Part shown: in pieces, positions 1 to 8,012 of the stretch
How the letters are laid out: the number at the start of each line of letters is the position of its first letter
How positions within the stretch are numbered: the stretch's first letter is position 1
Notes under the pieces: model-generated
The model's database searches: none
The model's input: only the letters and a program-made list of their open reading frames with translations
What the model was told of the DNA's origin: nothing
Position numbers and translations under genes: made by a program
Origin: Streptomyces venezuelae
GTDB lineage: Bacteria; Actinomycetota; Actinomycetes; Streptomycetales; Streptomycetaceae
Length of the DNA: 64,000 nucleotides
Assembly (NCBI RefSeq): GCF_008642295.1
Contig: NZ_CP029190.1
Coordinates: 2,838,501-2,902,500, forward strand
Direction: 5' to 3'

Positions 1-131
1 AGGACCGCCGCGCCGCGCCGCCGCAGCAGGGCGATGAGCTCGTCGGCGCGCCGGGCGGCGGTGACCCCGACGGTGAAGCCTGCGAGCGGTCCGGTGCGGG
101 TGGTGTCGTCGATCGCGGTCGTCATGACCAT
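1..131 (-). CDS. Uroporphyrinogen-III synthase (HemD)-like protein, 5' part only
   Basis: This is the N-terminal 43 codons of a leftward gene; the rest lies beyond the window edge. The translation begins MVMTTAIDD and runs into LAGFTVGVTAARR, the typical opening of HemD-type uroporphyrinogen-III synthases, which cyclise hydroxymethylbilane to uroporphyrinogen III for siroheme, heme and cobalamin. A GAGGCAGG stretch about 6 nt upstream supports the ATG at 131; a second in-frame ATG lies at 125. It follows the nitrate/nitrite transporter on the same strand by about 97 bp, and siroheme is the cofactor of assimilatory nitrite reductase, so the pairing makes sense. Streptomyces members often carry an extra C-terminal winged-helix domain, which cannot be checked here. 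Confidence 0.7.
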   Translation of the reverse strand, partial: MVMTTAIDDTTRTGPLAGFTVGVTAARRADELIALLRRRGAAV

Positions 132-228
132 CGTGACCTGCCTCGTGGCGCAAAGGGGGGCGGTACGGCGGGAAACCGAGCCTGCCAACTCGGCATGTCA
201 GGCTCGGTTCACGCGTATTTCACCGCGG

Positions 229-1599
229 TTACACGGTGGTGAGCTGCGGTTTCCGCTCGGCACCGGGGGAGGCCGCCACCGTGGCGGGGGCGGACCGGCG
301 AAGGTATACCGCCCAGGTGACCGCGCAGCACACCGCGTAGAAGCCGAGGAAGGTGACGAAGGCGGCGGTGCCGGAGCCGGAGCTGAGGAAGGCCTCCCGG
401 AAGACCAGGTTGATGCCGAGTCCGCCGAGCGCGCCGACCGCGCCGATCAGCCCCATGGAGGCGCCGGACAGCCGCCGCCCGTAGGCGGCTGCGGCCTCGC
501 CGGTCATGCCCCGGGCGAGGGCCTTGGCCTGGAAGATGCCGGGGATCATCTTGTACGTGGAGCCGTTGCCGAGCCCGCTGAGCACGAACAGGGAGACGAA
601 TCCGGCGAGGAACACCGGCAGGGATTCCCGTACCGAGGCGAAGATGACCACTCCGGTGGCGGCGGCCATCGCGACGAAGGTGCCCAGGGTGATGCGGGCC
701 CCGCCGTGGCGGTCGGCCAGCCAGCCGCCCACGGGCCGGATCAGCGAGCCGAGCAGCGGACCGATGAAGGTGAGCGAGGCGGCCTGCAGCGGGGTCCGGC
801 CGAACTGGGTCTGGAGCACCAGTCCGAAGGCGAAGCTGTAGCCGATGAAGGACCCGAAGGTGCCGATGTACAGGAAGGCCATGATCCAGGTGTGCGCGTC
901 GCGCAGCGATTCGCGCACCGCTCCGGTGTCGTTCCGTACCGGTGCCAGGTTGTCCATCCGCAGCCAGGCCAGGGTGGCCGCGATCACCACGAGCGGGATG
1001 TAGGCGCCGAGCAGGATGCGGGGGTGGCCGGCGCCGGCGGTGCCGATGACCAGCAGGCCGGCCAGCTGGACGACCGGGACGCCGATGTTGCCGCCGCCCG
1101 CGTTGAGGCCGAGCGCCCAGCCCTTCTTGCGGAGCGGGAAGAACGCGTTGATGTTGGTCATGGAGGAGGCGAAGTTGCCGCCGCCGACCCCGGTGAGCGC
1201 GGCGACGACCAGGAAGGTGGAGTACGAGGTCCCGGGCTCCATCACCACGATCGCGGCCACCGTGGGCGCGAGCAGCAGCAGGGCGCTGACCACGGTCCAG
1301 TTGCGTCCGCCGAACCGGGCCACGGCGAAGGTGTACGGCACCCGGACGAAGGCCCCCACGAAGGTAGCGGTGGCGATCAGGAAGAACTTCCCGGCCGGGT
1401 CGATGCCGTACTGCGGGCCCATGAAGAGGACCATGACCGACCAGAGGGACCAGATCGAGAACCCGATGTGCTCGGACAGCACCGAGTACACGAGGTTCCG
1501 GCGGGCGATGCGCTCCCCCGACTCCTTCCAGAACGTCTCGTCCTCGGGGTCCCACCGCTCGATCCAGCGGCCTCCGGTCCGGGGTGCGGTTCCGGTCAT
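229..1599 (-). CDS. narK: NarK-type nitrate/nitrite MFS transporter
   Basis: A 456-residue major facilitator protein with about 12 hydrophobic segments. It carries the two glycine/asparagine-rich nitrate signatures of the NarK/NasA family: one around residues 135-170 (GGGNFASSMTNINAFF, then NAGGGNIG) and one near residue 345 (GLGNGSTYKMIP). These line the anion path in known NarK structures. The likely role is uptake of nitrate, or nitrate/nitrite exchange, across the cytoplasmic membrane. The ATG at 1599 is preceded by GTGGAGGC at good spacing. The HemD-like gene follows on the same strand, and a LysR gene on the same strand ends 96 bp upstream. I saw no clear GlnR box in that gap. Confidence 0.9.
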   Translation of the reverse strand: MTGTAPRTGGRWIERWDPEDETFWKESGERIARRNLVYSVLSEHIGFSIWSLWSVMVLFMGPQYGIDPAGKFFLIATATFVGAFVRVPYTFAVARFGGRNWTVVSALLLLAPTVAAIVVMEPGTSYSTFLVVAALTGVGGGNFASSMTNINAFFPLRKKGWALGLNAGGGNIGVPVVQLAGLLVIGTAGAGHPRILLGAYIPLVVIAATLAWLRMDNLAPVRNDTGAVRESLRDAHTWIMAFLYIGTFGSFIGYSFAFGLVLQTQFGRTPLQAASLTFIGPLLGSLIRPVGGWLADRHGGARITLGTFVAMAAATGVVIFASVRESLPVFLAGFVSLFVLSGLGNGSTYKMIPGIFQAKALARGMTGEAAAAYGRRLSGASMGLIGAVGALGGLGINLVFREAFLSSGSGTAAFVTFLGFYAVCCAVTWAVYLRRSAPATVAASPGAERKPQLTTV

Positions 1600-1694
1600 C
1601 ACGCCTCCACAGCTGTCGCGTCCGTGAGAGCGACCGTAGGGATGGCGCGTTTCACTCCCGGTCCCCGGCCGATGACCGCCGGGAAACCTTGCTC

Positions 1695-2666
1695 TCACCC
1701 ACCGCTGTCGGAGGATGTGAGCGGTTCCGGCCGCCAGCCGTCCTCCGGTTCGCCGAGCCAGTCGTGTACGTCGGCCAGTCCGGCGGCGGCTGCGCGCAGC
1801 GCGTCGAGCCCGGGGTGGCCGAATCCCTTCCGCCAGACCAGGGACAGCGGGGACAGCGGTACGGGGTCCACCAGCGGTCGTTTGACGCTCCCCGGCATGT
1901 CCGGGAAGTCCACGGTCACCAGGACCGGGTTGCGGGTCTTGGCCATCACCCGGCTGAACTCCGCCTTGCCGACGGCCACCGGCGCGGGCGGTGCGAGCGC
2001 GATGCCCCGGCCGTCGAACAGGCGGTGGGCGAGGTCGGTCCATTCCGCGGTCCGCGGGTTCCCGGCGCCCGCGTACACCGTCTCCCCGGCGAGCGCGGTG
2101 ACCGGCACGGCCGGCAGCGGGGCGAGTGGGTGGTCCTCGGGCAGCAGCACGGCGAGCGGCTCGTACCGGACGGCCTGCCAGGCGAGCCGGGCCCGGACGG
2201 CGGGCTCCAGTCCGCCGACCCGGCCGAACGAGGCGTCCAGCCGGCCCGCGAGGATCTCGGCGGCGGCATGGGTCAGCCCGCTCTCGAACCGGGCCATCAG
2301 CTCGCAGCCCGGGGCGAGTTCCCGGGCCCGTTCCAGCACGGTCCGGGCGGTACCGGAGCCGGCGGTGTTGAGGTCGACCAGCAGGGGCCGGCCGGGGTCC
2401 GGGCCGAAGGCGGCGGCCAGCTCCTCGTGCGCCTGCAGGACGCGGCGGGCGTGCGGCAGCAGCCGCTGTCCGTCGGCGGTGAGTTCCACCTGGCGGGTGG
2501 TACGGACGAACAGCTCGGCGCCCAGCTCCCGTTCCAGTCGGCGAACGTCCCGGCTGAGGGCCTGCTGGGCGACGTACAGCCGGGCGGCGGCGCGGGTGAA
2601 GTGCAGCTCTTCCGCCACGGCCAGGAAGCCGCGGAGCAGGCGCGGTTCGAGATCGCGGTTGGTCAC
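1695..2666 (-). CDS. LysR-family transcriptional regulator
   Basis: A 323-residue LysR-type regulator. Residues about 8-65 form the winged helix-turn-helix (LLRGFLAVAEELHFTRAAARL, then QQALSRDVRRLERELG), followed by a linker helix and a periplasmic-binding-protein-like effector domain (about 90-300). It is divergent from the MFS gene at 2764 with 97 bp between them, the classic arrangement for a LysR protein controlling its neighbour and itself. The nitrate transporter lies downstream on the same strand, so that gene is a second possible target. The effector is unknown. Confidence 0.9.
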   Translation of the reverse strand: MTNRDLEPRLLRGFLAVAEELHFTRAAARLYVAQQALSRDVRRLERELGAELFVRTTRQVELTADGQRLLPHARRVLQAHEELAAAFGPDPGRPLLVDLNTAGSGTARTVLERARELAPGCELMARFESGLTHAAAEILAGRLDASFGRVGGLEPAVRARLAWQAVRYEPLAVLLPEDHPLAPLPAVPVTALAGETVYAGAGNPRTAEWTDLAHRLFDGRGIALAPPAPVAVGKAEFSRVMAKTRNPVLVTVDFPDMPGSVKRPLVDPVPLSPLSLVWRKGFGHPGLDALRAAAAGLADVHDWLGEPEDGWRPEPLTSSDSGG

Positions 2667-2763
2667 CGCAGGAGATTAACAACGCCGATTGACAACCCGC
2701 TCGCGTGAATGGGAGTCGAACAGGTGTTGGACCCCCGTCCGGGATCGCCGCGAGGCTACTCCC

Positions 2764-4065
2764 ATGACCCAGGCCACCACCACGACCCGCTCCCCCGCCC
2801 GGCCCGCACCCGCGTCCGCGTCCGCTCCGCTGATCACGGCCACCGGCCAGACCCTGGTCCTGGCCGCGACCGGCCCGGCACCCGCCCGCCGGGTCCCGGA
2901 GCGGGCGGGCCCGTTCGCCCCGTACCGGCGGCTGCTCGCCACCCCGGGGGCCCGCGGGTTCACCACCGGCAACCTGATCGCCCGGCTGCCCATCGGCATG
3001 TTCGGGGTCAGCGCGGTGATGATGATCGCGGGCCAGCGCGGCTCGTACGCCCTCGCGGGCGCGGTCGCGGCCACCGGACTGGCCGCCACCGCCGTGGTCG
3101 CACCGTGGACGGCCCGCCTGATCGACCGGCACGGCCAGGCCCGGATCGCCCTCCCGGCCACCCTGGTCGCGGTGCTCGGCGCCCTGGCGCTGGTCCTCTG
3201 CGTCCGCCGGCAGGCCCCCGACTGGACCCTGTTCGCCTGCTACGCGGCCACCGCCGCCACCCCCAACATCGGCGGCATGTCCCGGGCCCGCTGGACCCAC
3301 CTGCTGCGCGGGGACGCGAAGGCGCACCACACGGCGATGTCCTTCGAGCAGGCGGCGGACGAGGCCTGCTACATGTTCGGGCCGGTACTGGCGGCCTTCC
3401 TCTGCACCGCCCTCTTCCCCGAGGCGGGCACCCTGGCCGGCGCGGCCCTGCTGCTCACCGGGATGCTGGTCTTCACCGCCCAGCGGGACACCGAGCCGCC
3501 GGTCTCCCCCGCCGTGCACCACGGCTCCCCGCTGCGCACGCCCGGCATGCGGCCCCTGCTGGTCCTCTTCCTCGCCCTGGGTGCACTGTTCGGCTCGATG
3601 GAGATCGCCTCCATCGGCTACCTCGACGAGCGCGGCCTGGGAGCGGCCTCCGGGCTGATCCTGGCCCTCCAGGCCGCCGGCTCCTGCATCGCGGGACTGG
3701 TCTACGGCACGCTCCGCCCGAAGTCCCTCCGCACCTGCGTGCTCGCCCTGGCGGTGGCGATGACCCTGCCCGCGACCGCGGTGCTCACGGGTCTCCTCCC
3801 GCTGCTGGGCTGCGCCCTGCTGGTGGCCGGGATGGCCACCGCGCCGACCATGGTCACCGCCATGTCCCTGGTGCAGCGGCTGACTCCGCCGGACCGGCTC
3901 AACGAGGGCATGACGGTGGCCGTGACGGCCATCCTGGCCGGGATCGCGGGCGGTTCGGCGGCGGGCGGCTGGCTGGTGGAACACCTCGGCCCGGCTGCCG
4001 CGTACGGGCTGCCGGTGGCGGCGGCACTGACGGCCCTGGCGGTGTCCCGCCGGCCGGGACGCTGA
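2764..4065 (+). CDS. MFS transporter, function unknown
   Basis: A 433-residue major facilitator protein with a proline/alanine-rich cytoplasmic N-terminus (about 50 residues) and roughly 12 hydrophobic segments. The longer open frame starts at 2689, but the ATG at 2764 (MTQATTTT) has GCGAGG just upstream and leaves a normal divergent promoter region. Substrate specificity cannot be read from the sequence; relatives are annotated as drug or sugar efflux carriers. It is probably controlled by the divergent LysR regulator. Confidence 0.8.
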   Translation: MTQATTTTRSPARPAPASASAPLITATGQTLVLAATGPAPARRVPERAGPFAPYRRLLATPGARGFTTGNLIARLPIGMFGVSAVMMIAGQRGSYALAGAVAATGLAATAVVAPWTARLIDRHGQARIALPATLVAVLGALALVLCVRRQAPDWTLFACYAATAATPNIGGMSRARWTHLLRGDAKAHHTAMSFEQAADEACYMFGPVLAAFLCTALFPEAGTLAGAALLLTGMLVFTAQRDTEPPVSPAVHHGSPLRTPGMRPLLVLFLALGALFGSMEIASIGYLDERGLGAASGLILALQAAGSCIAGLVYGTLRPKSLRTCVLALAVAMTLPATAVLTGLLPLLGCALLVAGMATAPTMVTAMSLVQRLTPPDRLNEGMTVAVTAILAGIAGGSAAGGWLVEHLGPAAAYGLPVAAALTALAVSRRPGR

Positions 4066-4277
4066 CGAGTCGATCGCGGGGGCGATGCCGGGGGGCGATG
4101 ACGGGGGCGATGACCGGAGCGGCGCAACGGGCATCGGACGTCCGGGTGACCGGAGTCGCGTCCTGAGCGGCTTGCCGTCATCATCCGCTTCTACTGGTGG
4201 GGGCCTCTCGCCCACCGGCCGGCCGCATGCTGCGGCCGTTCGCCGGATCCGTCGCCTTCCCTTGCAGAGGAACCCCC

Positions 4278-5519
4278 TTGCCTGCTTACCGCTGCATGCC
4301 CGCGACCGCCCTGGTCGTCGCCGCCGTCACCGCGACCTGCCTGGTGCCGGCCGCGCCGGCGCTCGCCGACTCGGCGAGCATCCGGTTCTCCCAGCCGTAC
4401 GTGCCGTCCATCGCCCCCGGCCAGACGGGGCGCGTCGTGATCGCGGCCGTCGGCGGGACCGACCGGGTGGCGAGCTCCACCTTCCGGATCACCGCTCCGG
4501 AGCGGACCAGCTTCCCCGAGGCCCGGTTCTACTGGAACGGGCAGCGGGCCTCGGTGCAGTGCACCCGCTCCGCCGACGCCCGCCGGCTGACCTGCGACGC
4601 GGGCACCCGGGCGGGCTTCGCCTTCCCGGCGTACGAGCAGACCCGGCTGGCCGTGACCGTACGGGTGGACCGGAACGCACCGCAGGGCACCACGCTCGAC
4701 GGCGGCGCATGGGAGACGGGCGTGGACGACCCGGTCCTGTTCGCGGTGGCCACCACGGTGACGGGCCCGAAGGGCGACCCCGGCGACGACGGCAGGCCGG
4801 GCGACCCGGGCCACCACGGCAAGCCGGGCGGCCCGGGCCCCAAGGGCGACCGCGGGGAGAAGGGCGACAAGGGCGACCGCGGGGAGAAGGGCCCGAAGGG
4901 CGACAAGGGCCACCAGGGCCCGGCCGGCCCCAAGGGAGACAAGGGCCCCAAGGGAGACAAGGGAGACAAGGGCGAGAAGGGCGACCGCGGCCACAAGGGC
5001 GACACCGGCCCGGGCGGCGGCCACCAGGGCCCGAAGGGAGACAAAGGCGACCAGGGCCCGGCCGGCCCGCGGGGCGAGAAGGGCGAAAAGGGAGACAAGG
5101 GACCACAGGGCCCCAAGGGCCACCAGGGCCCGAAGGGAGACAAGGGACACCAGGGCGACAAGGGCCCGAAGGGCGACCAGGGACCCAAGGGCGACAAGGG
5201 CGACAAGGGCGACCCCGGCTCCAAGGGCGACTCCGGCAAGCCCGGCACCCCCGGTAAGCCGGGCAAGCCCACCAAGCCCGCCAAGTCCGCGAAGGCCCGC
5301 ATCCTCGCCTCCGCCCACGGCCTGACCATCCACTCCGGCCCCGGCACGCACTACAAGAAGACCGGCAAGGCCAAGAACGGCGCGGTCGTCCCGGTGCAGT
5401 GCAAGACCAACGGCCGGACCGTCGGCGGCAATGCGCTCTGGTACAAGCTCGCCGACGGCCGCGGCTGGATCCCCGCCCGCTACGCCCACAACCTCAACAA
5501 GATCCCGTACTGCTCCTGA
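4278..5519 (+). CDS. Secreted collagen-like protein with C-terminal SH3b domain
   Basis: About 413 residues starting at a TTG (4278) with AGAGG 7 nt upstream. This start gives a clean Sec signal peptide ending near APALADSA; the upstream in-frame ATG at 4197 would add charged residues before it. An N-terminal beta-rich domain (about 33-160, two Cys) is followed by collagen Gly-X-Y repeats at residues 163-331. They are dominated by GPK, GDK, GEK and GDR triplets, the charge-paired type that stabilises bacterial collagen helices without hydroxyproline. There are 28 perfect triplets, one extra glycine, then 28 more. Residues about 341-413 resemble a bacterial SH3 domain (LTIHSGPGTHYKKTG, RGWIPARY) with cysteines, probably binding cell wall. 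Likely secreted or wall-associated; function unknown. Confidence 0.85.
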   Translation: MPAYRCMPATALVVAAVTATCLVPAAPALADSASIRFSQPYVPSIAPGQTGRVVIAAVGGTDRVASSTFRITAPERTSFPEARFYWNGQRASVQCTRSADARRLTCDAGTRAGFAFPAYEQTRLAVTVRVDRNAPQGTTLDGGAWETGVDDPVLFAVATTVTGPKGDPGDDGRPGDPGHHGKPGGPGPKGDRGEKGDKGDRGEKGPKGDKGHQGPAGPKGDKGPKGDKGDKGEKGDRGHKGDTGPGGGHQGPKGDKGDQGPAGPRGEKGEKGDKGPQGPKGHQGPKGDKGHQGDKGPKGDQGPKGDKGDKGDPGSKGDSGKPGTPGKPGKPTKPAKSAKARILASAHGLTIHSGPGTHYKKTGKAKNGAVVPVQCKTNGRTVGGNALWYKLADGRGWIPARYAHNLNKIPYCS

Positions 5520-5534
5520 ACCTGACGCAGCCCC

Positions 5535-5589
5535 CTGACTGGTACGAGTTTTCGGTACCGAACCTGTACCTTGTTCTTGTACCAGTCAG
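5535..5589. promoter_or_regulatory. Symmetric four-box operator of the yefM-yoeB module
   Basis: A perfect 11-bp inverted repeat (CTGACTGGTAC at 5535-5545, GTACCAGTCAG at 5579-5589) encloses two more GTAC cores. The four GTAC cores lie at 5542, 5555, 5566 and 5579, spaced 13-11-13, and are symmetric about position 5562. YefM-family antitoxins are known to bind adjacent palindromes with a TGTACA-like core, so this is very likely the autoregulatory operator and overlaps the promoter. Confidence 0.8.
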
Positions 5590-5606
5590 AGAGGATGGAA
5601 GCCGTC

Positions 5607-5882
5607 ATGTCCATAAGCGCCAGCGAAGCCCGGGCCACGCTCTTCCCGCTCATCGAGCGTGTCAACACCGACCACGCCCCGGTGCGCATCACCTCCAAGA
5701 ACGGCGACGCCGTCCTCATGTCCGCCGACGACTACGACTCCTGGCAGGAGACCGTCTACCTGCTCCGCTCCCCGGCCAATGCCCAGCGGCTGATGGAGGC
5801 CGTGGCCCGTGACCGGGAGAGCGCGCCCGAGGTCACCAAGAGCATGGACGAGCTGAGGGAGCTCACGGGGGGCGAAGCGTGA
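5607..5882 (+). CDS. yefM: YefM/Phd-family antitoxin
   Basis: A 91-residue antitoxin. The N-terminus ([20 protein letters not shown]) is the Phd/YefM DNA-binding fold, followed by [27 protein letters not shown] and a disordered acidic toxin-neutralising tail. The ATG at 5607 is preferred because GGAAG sits 5-6 nt upstream; an in-frame ATG at 5595 is possible. Its stop overlaps the toxin start by 4 nt, giving translational coupling. It should repress its own promoter through the GTAC boxes just upstream, with the toxin as co-repressor. Confidence 0.92.
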   Translation: MSISASEARATLFPLIERVNTDHAPVRITSKNGDAVLMSADDYDSWQETVYLLRSPANAQRLMEAVARDRESAPEVTKSMDELRELTGGEA

Positions 5883-6136
5883 GGAGTATCCACTTCGACC
5901 CGGCCGCCTGGGAGGACTTCCTGTTCTGGCTCGCTTCCGACGTGAAGATGGCCCGCAGGATCACCCGCCTCATCGGCGAGATCCAGCGCGACCCGTTCAG
6001 CGGGATCGGCAAGCCCGAGCCACTGAAGGGCGACCTGTCGGGCTATTGGTCCCGCCGGATCGACGACGAGCACCGGCTCGTCTACCGGGCGGACGAGAAG
6101 GAAGTGAAGATCCTGAAGGCCCGCTACCACTACTGA
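5879..6136 (+). CDS. yoeB: YoeB-family mRNA interferase toxin
   Basis: An 85-residue Txe/YoeB toxin starting at GTG 5879 inside the antitoxin stop (GTGA). Family hallmarks are visible: [52 protein letters not shown] and the C-terminal KILKARYHY, which supplies the catalytic His/Tyr end. YoeB enters the ribosomal A site and cleaves mRNA there. It is the second gene of the yefM-yoeB operon. A truncated copy of the tmRNA-side terminator begins 20 bp after its stop. Confidence 0.93.
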   Translation: MRSIHFDPAAWEDFLFWLASDVKMARRITRLIGEIQRDPFSGIGKPEPLKGDLSGYWSRRIDDEHRLVYRADEKEVKILKARYHY

Positions 6137-6155
6137 GCCGGCCGGACCCCACGGT

Positions 6156-6183
6156 ATGACGAAGGCCCCGCAGCCGGATCGGC
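6156..6183. repeat. 28-bp direct repeat, copy 1 (isolated terminator arm)
   Basis: This 28-bp stretch is identical to 8009-8036. In copy 2 it supplies the left arm and loop of a strong terminator hairpin. Here the right arm is missing, and the sequence diverges immediately after 6183, so this copy cannot fold the full hairpin. The two copies bracket the hypothetical gene and vapBC. Confidence 0.85.
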
Positions 6184-6313
6184 CGCCGTGACTGAGCACG
6201 CAGCTTCATCCCGAGGGGGCTGCCAGGTCGGACGGTCAGGGCCCCGGTCGAGCCGCTGATCTGCGGAATGCTCAGTCGGCGCTGCTGCTCGTGTGAGGTG
6301 TGGTCCCGCACCA

Positions 6314-7291
6314 TCAACCGCCTGGATGCTGCGGTGCAGGGGACAAGGGAGTGGGCGACCAGCGAACGGGGTTGCCGTCGAGACCGTCGGTGAGCCAGGA
6401 GCCGTCGCCCAGGGGCACCAGTTCGTACGGGTTGGTCACCTCGACGGTGATCTCGCCGCTGAGCGTGCCCGTGCGCACGTCGACCAGGTGGTAGCGGAAC
6501 CACTCCTCCTCTTCCGCGCGCTCACCGCCCAAGGTGACGACGGCCAGATCAGGGGTCAGGTAGCCGCCGCTCCATTCCACGAAGGTCTCCTCCGGGTCGT
6601 ATCCGAAGGCTTCGACGGGCAGGGTGAAGAGCACGTCTCCGCTGGGGTGGCGGTGGAAGGCGACGTCCGCCTGTCCGTGGTCGACGGTCATGAAGTGCTG
6701 CCCGTCCGGCGCCAGGTCTATCAGGCAGCGGTCCCACCACGGGTAGGTCACGAATTCCGCCTCGTCGTCGGCCCCGGCTGTGGCTCTCAAAATGACGGAG
6801 CCGTCCTGGCCCTCGCCGATGTCGAGGTAGATGCTGCCGTCCACGGGGTGCAGGTGGTGGCCGGCGCCGTGCCCGACCGTCTCCAGCTCCCGACGGACCA
6901 GGACCGCCCCGCTATCGGCGTCGTGCACGACCCACTGGTCTCCGCCCCTGCGCCCTGCCATCGCGTCCGGCCGGTAAACCCACACGGTCCGGCCGTCCAG
7001 GGACAGCGCGCAGCCGGGCCGGTGGCCATGGCGCTGGTCCGAATGCGGCTCGAAGTCCGACGCCCACACCAGGTCACCGGCGCGCGTAAGGCATACGACG
7101 CCATTCAGCGTCGTATAGACGAATCGCTCCAGATCGGGCCACACCGCCGACTCCACGACCTCGTCGCCGGACCGCGGCTGGAACACCGCGACAGGCTCCA
7201 GCGTGCCGAGCACTCTGGAGTCCAGCGCGTACGCATGGATCGCCTCATCGCGGTGGCGCGTGATCACGTTCGAAGGTGTCACAGGAACCAT
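6314..7291 (-). CDS. Hypothetical protein, possibly beta-propeller
   Basis: A 325-residue protein that I do not recognise. It is rich in beta-strand-like segments, with recurring short aromatic/acidic blocks such as GDLVWASDFEPH, DGRTVWVYRPD, DGSIYLDIGEG, DGQHFMTVDHG and GDGSWLTDG. This looks like a WD40/YVTN-type propeller in which each blade ends in a DG turn. There is no signal peptide, membrane segment or catalytic motif, so it should be cytosolic. The ATG at 7291 has no strong ribosome-binding site. It is transcribed towards yoeB and away from vapB, and lies inside the segment bracketed by the 28-bp direct repeat. Confidence 0.65.
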   Translation of the reverse strand: MVPVTPSNVITRHRDEAIHAYALDSRVLGTLEPVAVFQPRSGDEVVESAVWPDLERFVYTTLNGVVCLTRAGDLVWASDFEPHSDQRHGHRPGCALSLDGRTVWVYRPDAMAGRRGGDQWVVHDADSGAVLVRRELETVGHGAGHHLHPVDGSIYLDIGEGQDGSVILRATAGADDEAEFVTYPWWDRCLIDLAPDGQHFMTVDHGQADVAFHRHPSGDVLFTLPVEAFGYDPEETFVEWSGGYLTPDLAVVTLGGERAEEEEWFRYHLVDVRTGTLSGEITVEVTNPYELVPLGDGSWLTDGLDGNPVRWSPTPLSPAPQHPGG

Positions 7292-7365
7292 GCGCCGAGG
7301 CTAACGCCCAGCTCAGGCTGGCCGACCAGACGGGAGCGACTGCAAAGTGACTCCATTGACGATAA

Positions 7366-7385
7366 AATGCAGTCATGACTGCATT
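7366..7385. promoter_or_regulatory. 20-bp perfect palindrome over the vapB start codon
   Basis: AATGCAGTCATGACTGCATT is a perfect palindrome whose centre lies on the antitoxin ATG at 7375. A third GACTGCA half-site lies at 7338-7344. A TAAAAT (7363-7368) sits 6 nt before the ATG, in -10 position for a transcript that begins at or next to the start codon. No Shine-Dalgarno sequence is visible, so the mRNA is probably leaderless and the operator would block both promoter and initiation site. RHH antitoxins such as FitA bind palindromes of this kind. Confidence 0.7.
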
Positions 7386-7605
7386 CACGATCCGGGAAGT
7401 CCCCGATGACATCGCCCGCCGCATAAAGGTCCGAGCCGCCGAGGCCGGACAGTCCCTCCAGAGCTACCTGCTCAGCCTCGTCACCAGAGACGCCACCCAG
7501 CCCACGCTCGCCGAAATGGCCGACCGCGCCGAGCGCTACGCCACGGAGGACATCGACGTCCAGGACGTCCTCGACGTCATCGACTCGGGCAGGGCCGGTC
7601 GTTGA
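7375..7605 (+). CDS. VapB/FitA-like ribbon-helix-helix antitoxin
   Basis: A 76-residue antitoxin. The first 45 residues form a ribbon-helix-helix (MTAFTIREVPDDIARRIKVRAAEAG, then QSLQSYLLSLV), as in FitA and CopG-like antitoxins. The acidic C-terminal tail (DIDVQDVLDVIDSG) would occupy the toxin active site. Its TGA overlaps the TTG start of the PIN toxin by 4 nt. Expression probably starts from a leaderless promoter under the palindrome at its start codon. Confidence 0.85.
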   Translation: MTAFTIREVPDDIARRIKVRAAEAGQSLQSYLLSLVTRDATQPTLAEMADRAERYATEDIDVQDVLDVIDSGRAGR

Positions 7606-8012
7606 TCGTCGTGGATTCCTCCGCCCTGGTCCTGTTCCTCGCGGACAGGGGGTCCCGCGGCGCCGCCGCCCGCCGGCGCATCAGCGAGGAGGACACCCTC
7701 GCCGCTCCTTACCTACTGGACACCGAGGTCGCGTCCGCCCTCCTGGGCATGGCACGCGGCGCCAAAATCGACCCCACGAGCCTCGATGAGCACTTCAAGA
7801 CCTACCAGGGGCTGCGCGTACAGCGGCACCAGACGGGCCCCTTGCTCCCCCGGATCCGAAAGCTGTACGCCAACCTCTCCGTCTACGACGCCACGTACGT
7901 CGCCCTCGCCGAGGCACTGGGCGTCCCCCTGCTGACGGCGGACGTACGCATCGAACGAGGCGTTCAGAAGCCGCGCTGCGGAATCGAGGTCATCACTCGT
8001 GCTCCCGCATGA
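7602..8012 (+). CDS. VapC/FitB-like PIN-domain ribonuclease toxin
   Basis: A 136-residue PIN-domain protein starting at TTG 7602 within the antitoxin stop. The conserved acidic residues are in place: D5 in VVDSSALV, a glutamate in LDTEVASALL, and D residues in YDATYVALAEALGVPLLTAD. Together they coordinate Mg2+ or Mn2+. VapC toxins cleave tRNA or rRNA and are held by the VapB tail. The gene ends right at the tmRNA-side terminator and is convergent with ssrA. Confidence 0.9.
   Translation: MIVVDSSALVLFLADRGSRGAAARRRISEEDTLAAPYLLDTEVASALLGMARGAKIDPTSLDEHFKTYQGLRVQRHQTGPLLPRIRKLYANLSVYDATYVALAEALGVPLLTADVRIERGVQKPRCGIEVITRAPA

Noticed and set aside
1600..1694. Possible GlnR box upstream of the nitrate transporter
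   Set aside because: I looked for the GTnAC-n6-GAAAC pattern and found only weak, badly spaced pieces.
34..2679. 881-codon plus-strand frame across narK and lysR
   Set aside because: A low-complexity Gly/Arg/His-rich shadow lying over two clear minus-strand genes.
4764..5270. CRISPR-like or satellite DNA repeats
   Set aside because: The repetition is the codon-level periodicity of Gly-X-Y triplets in the collagen-like gene, with no spacer structure.
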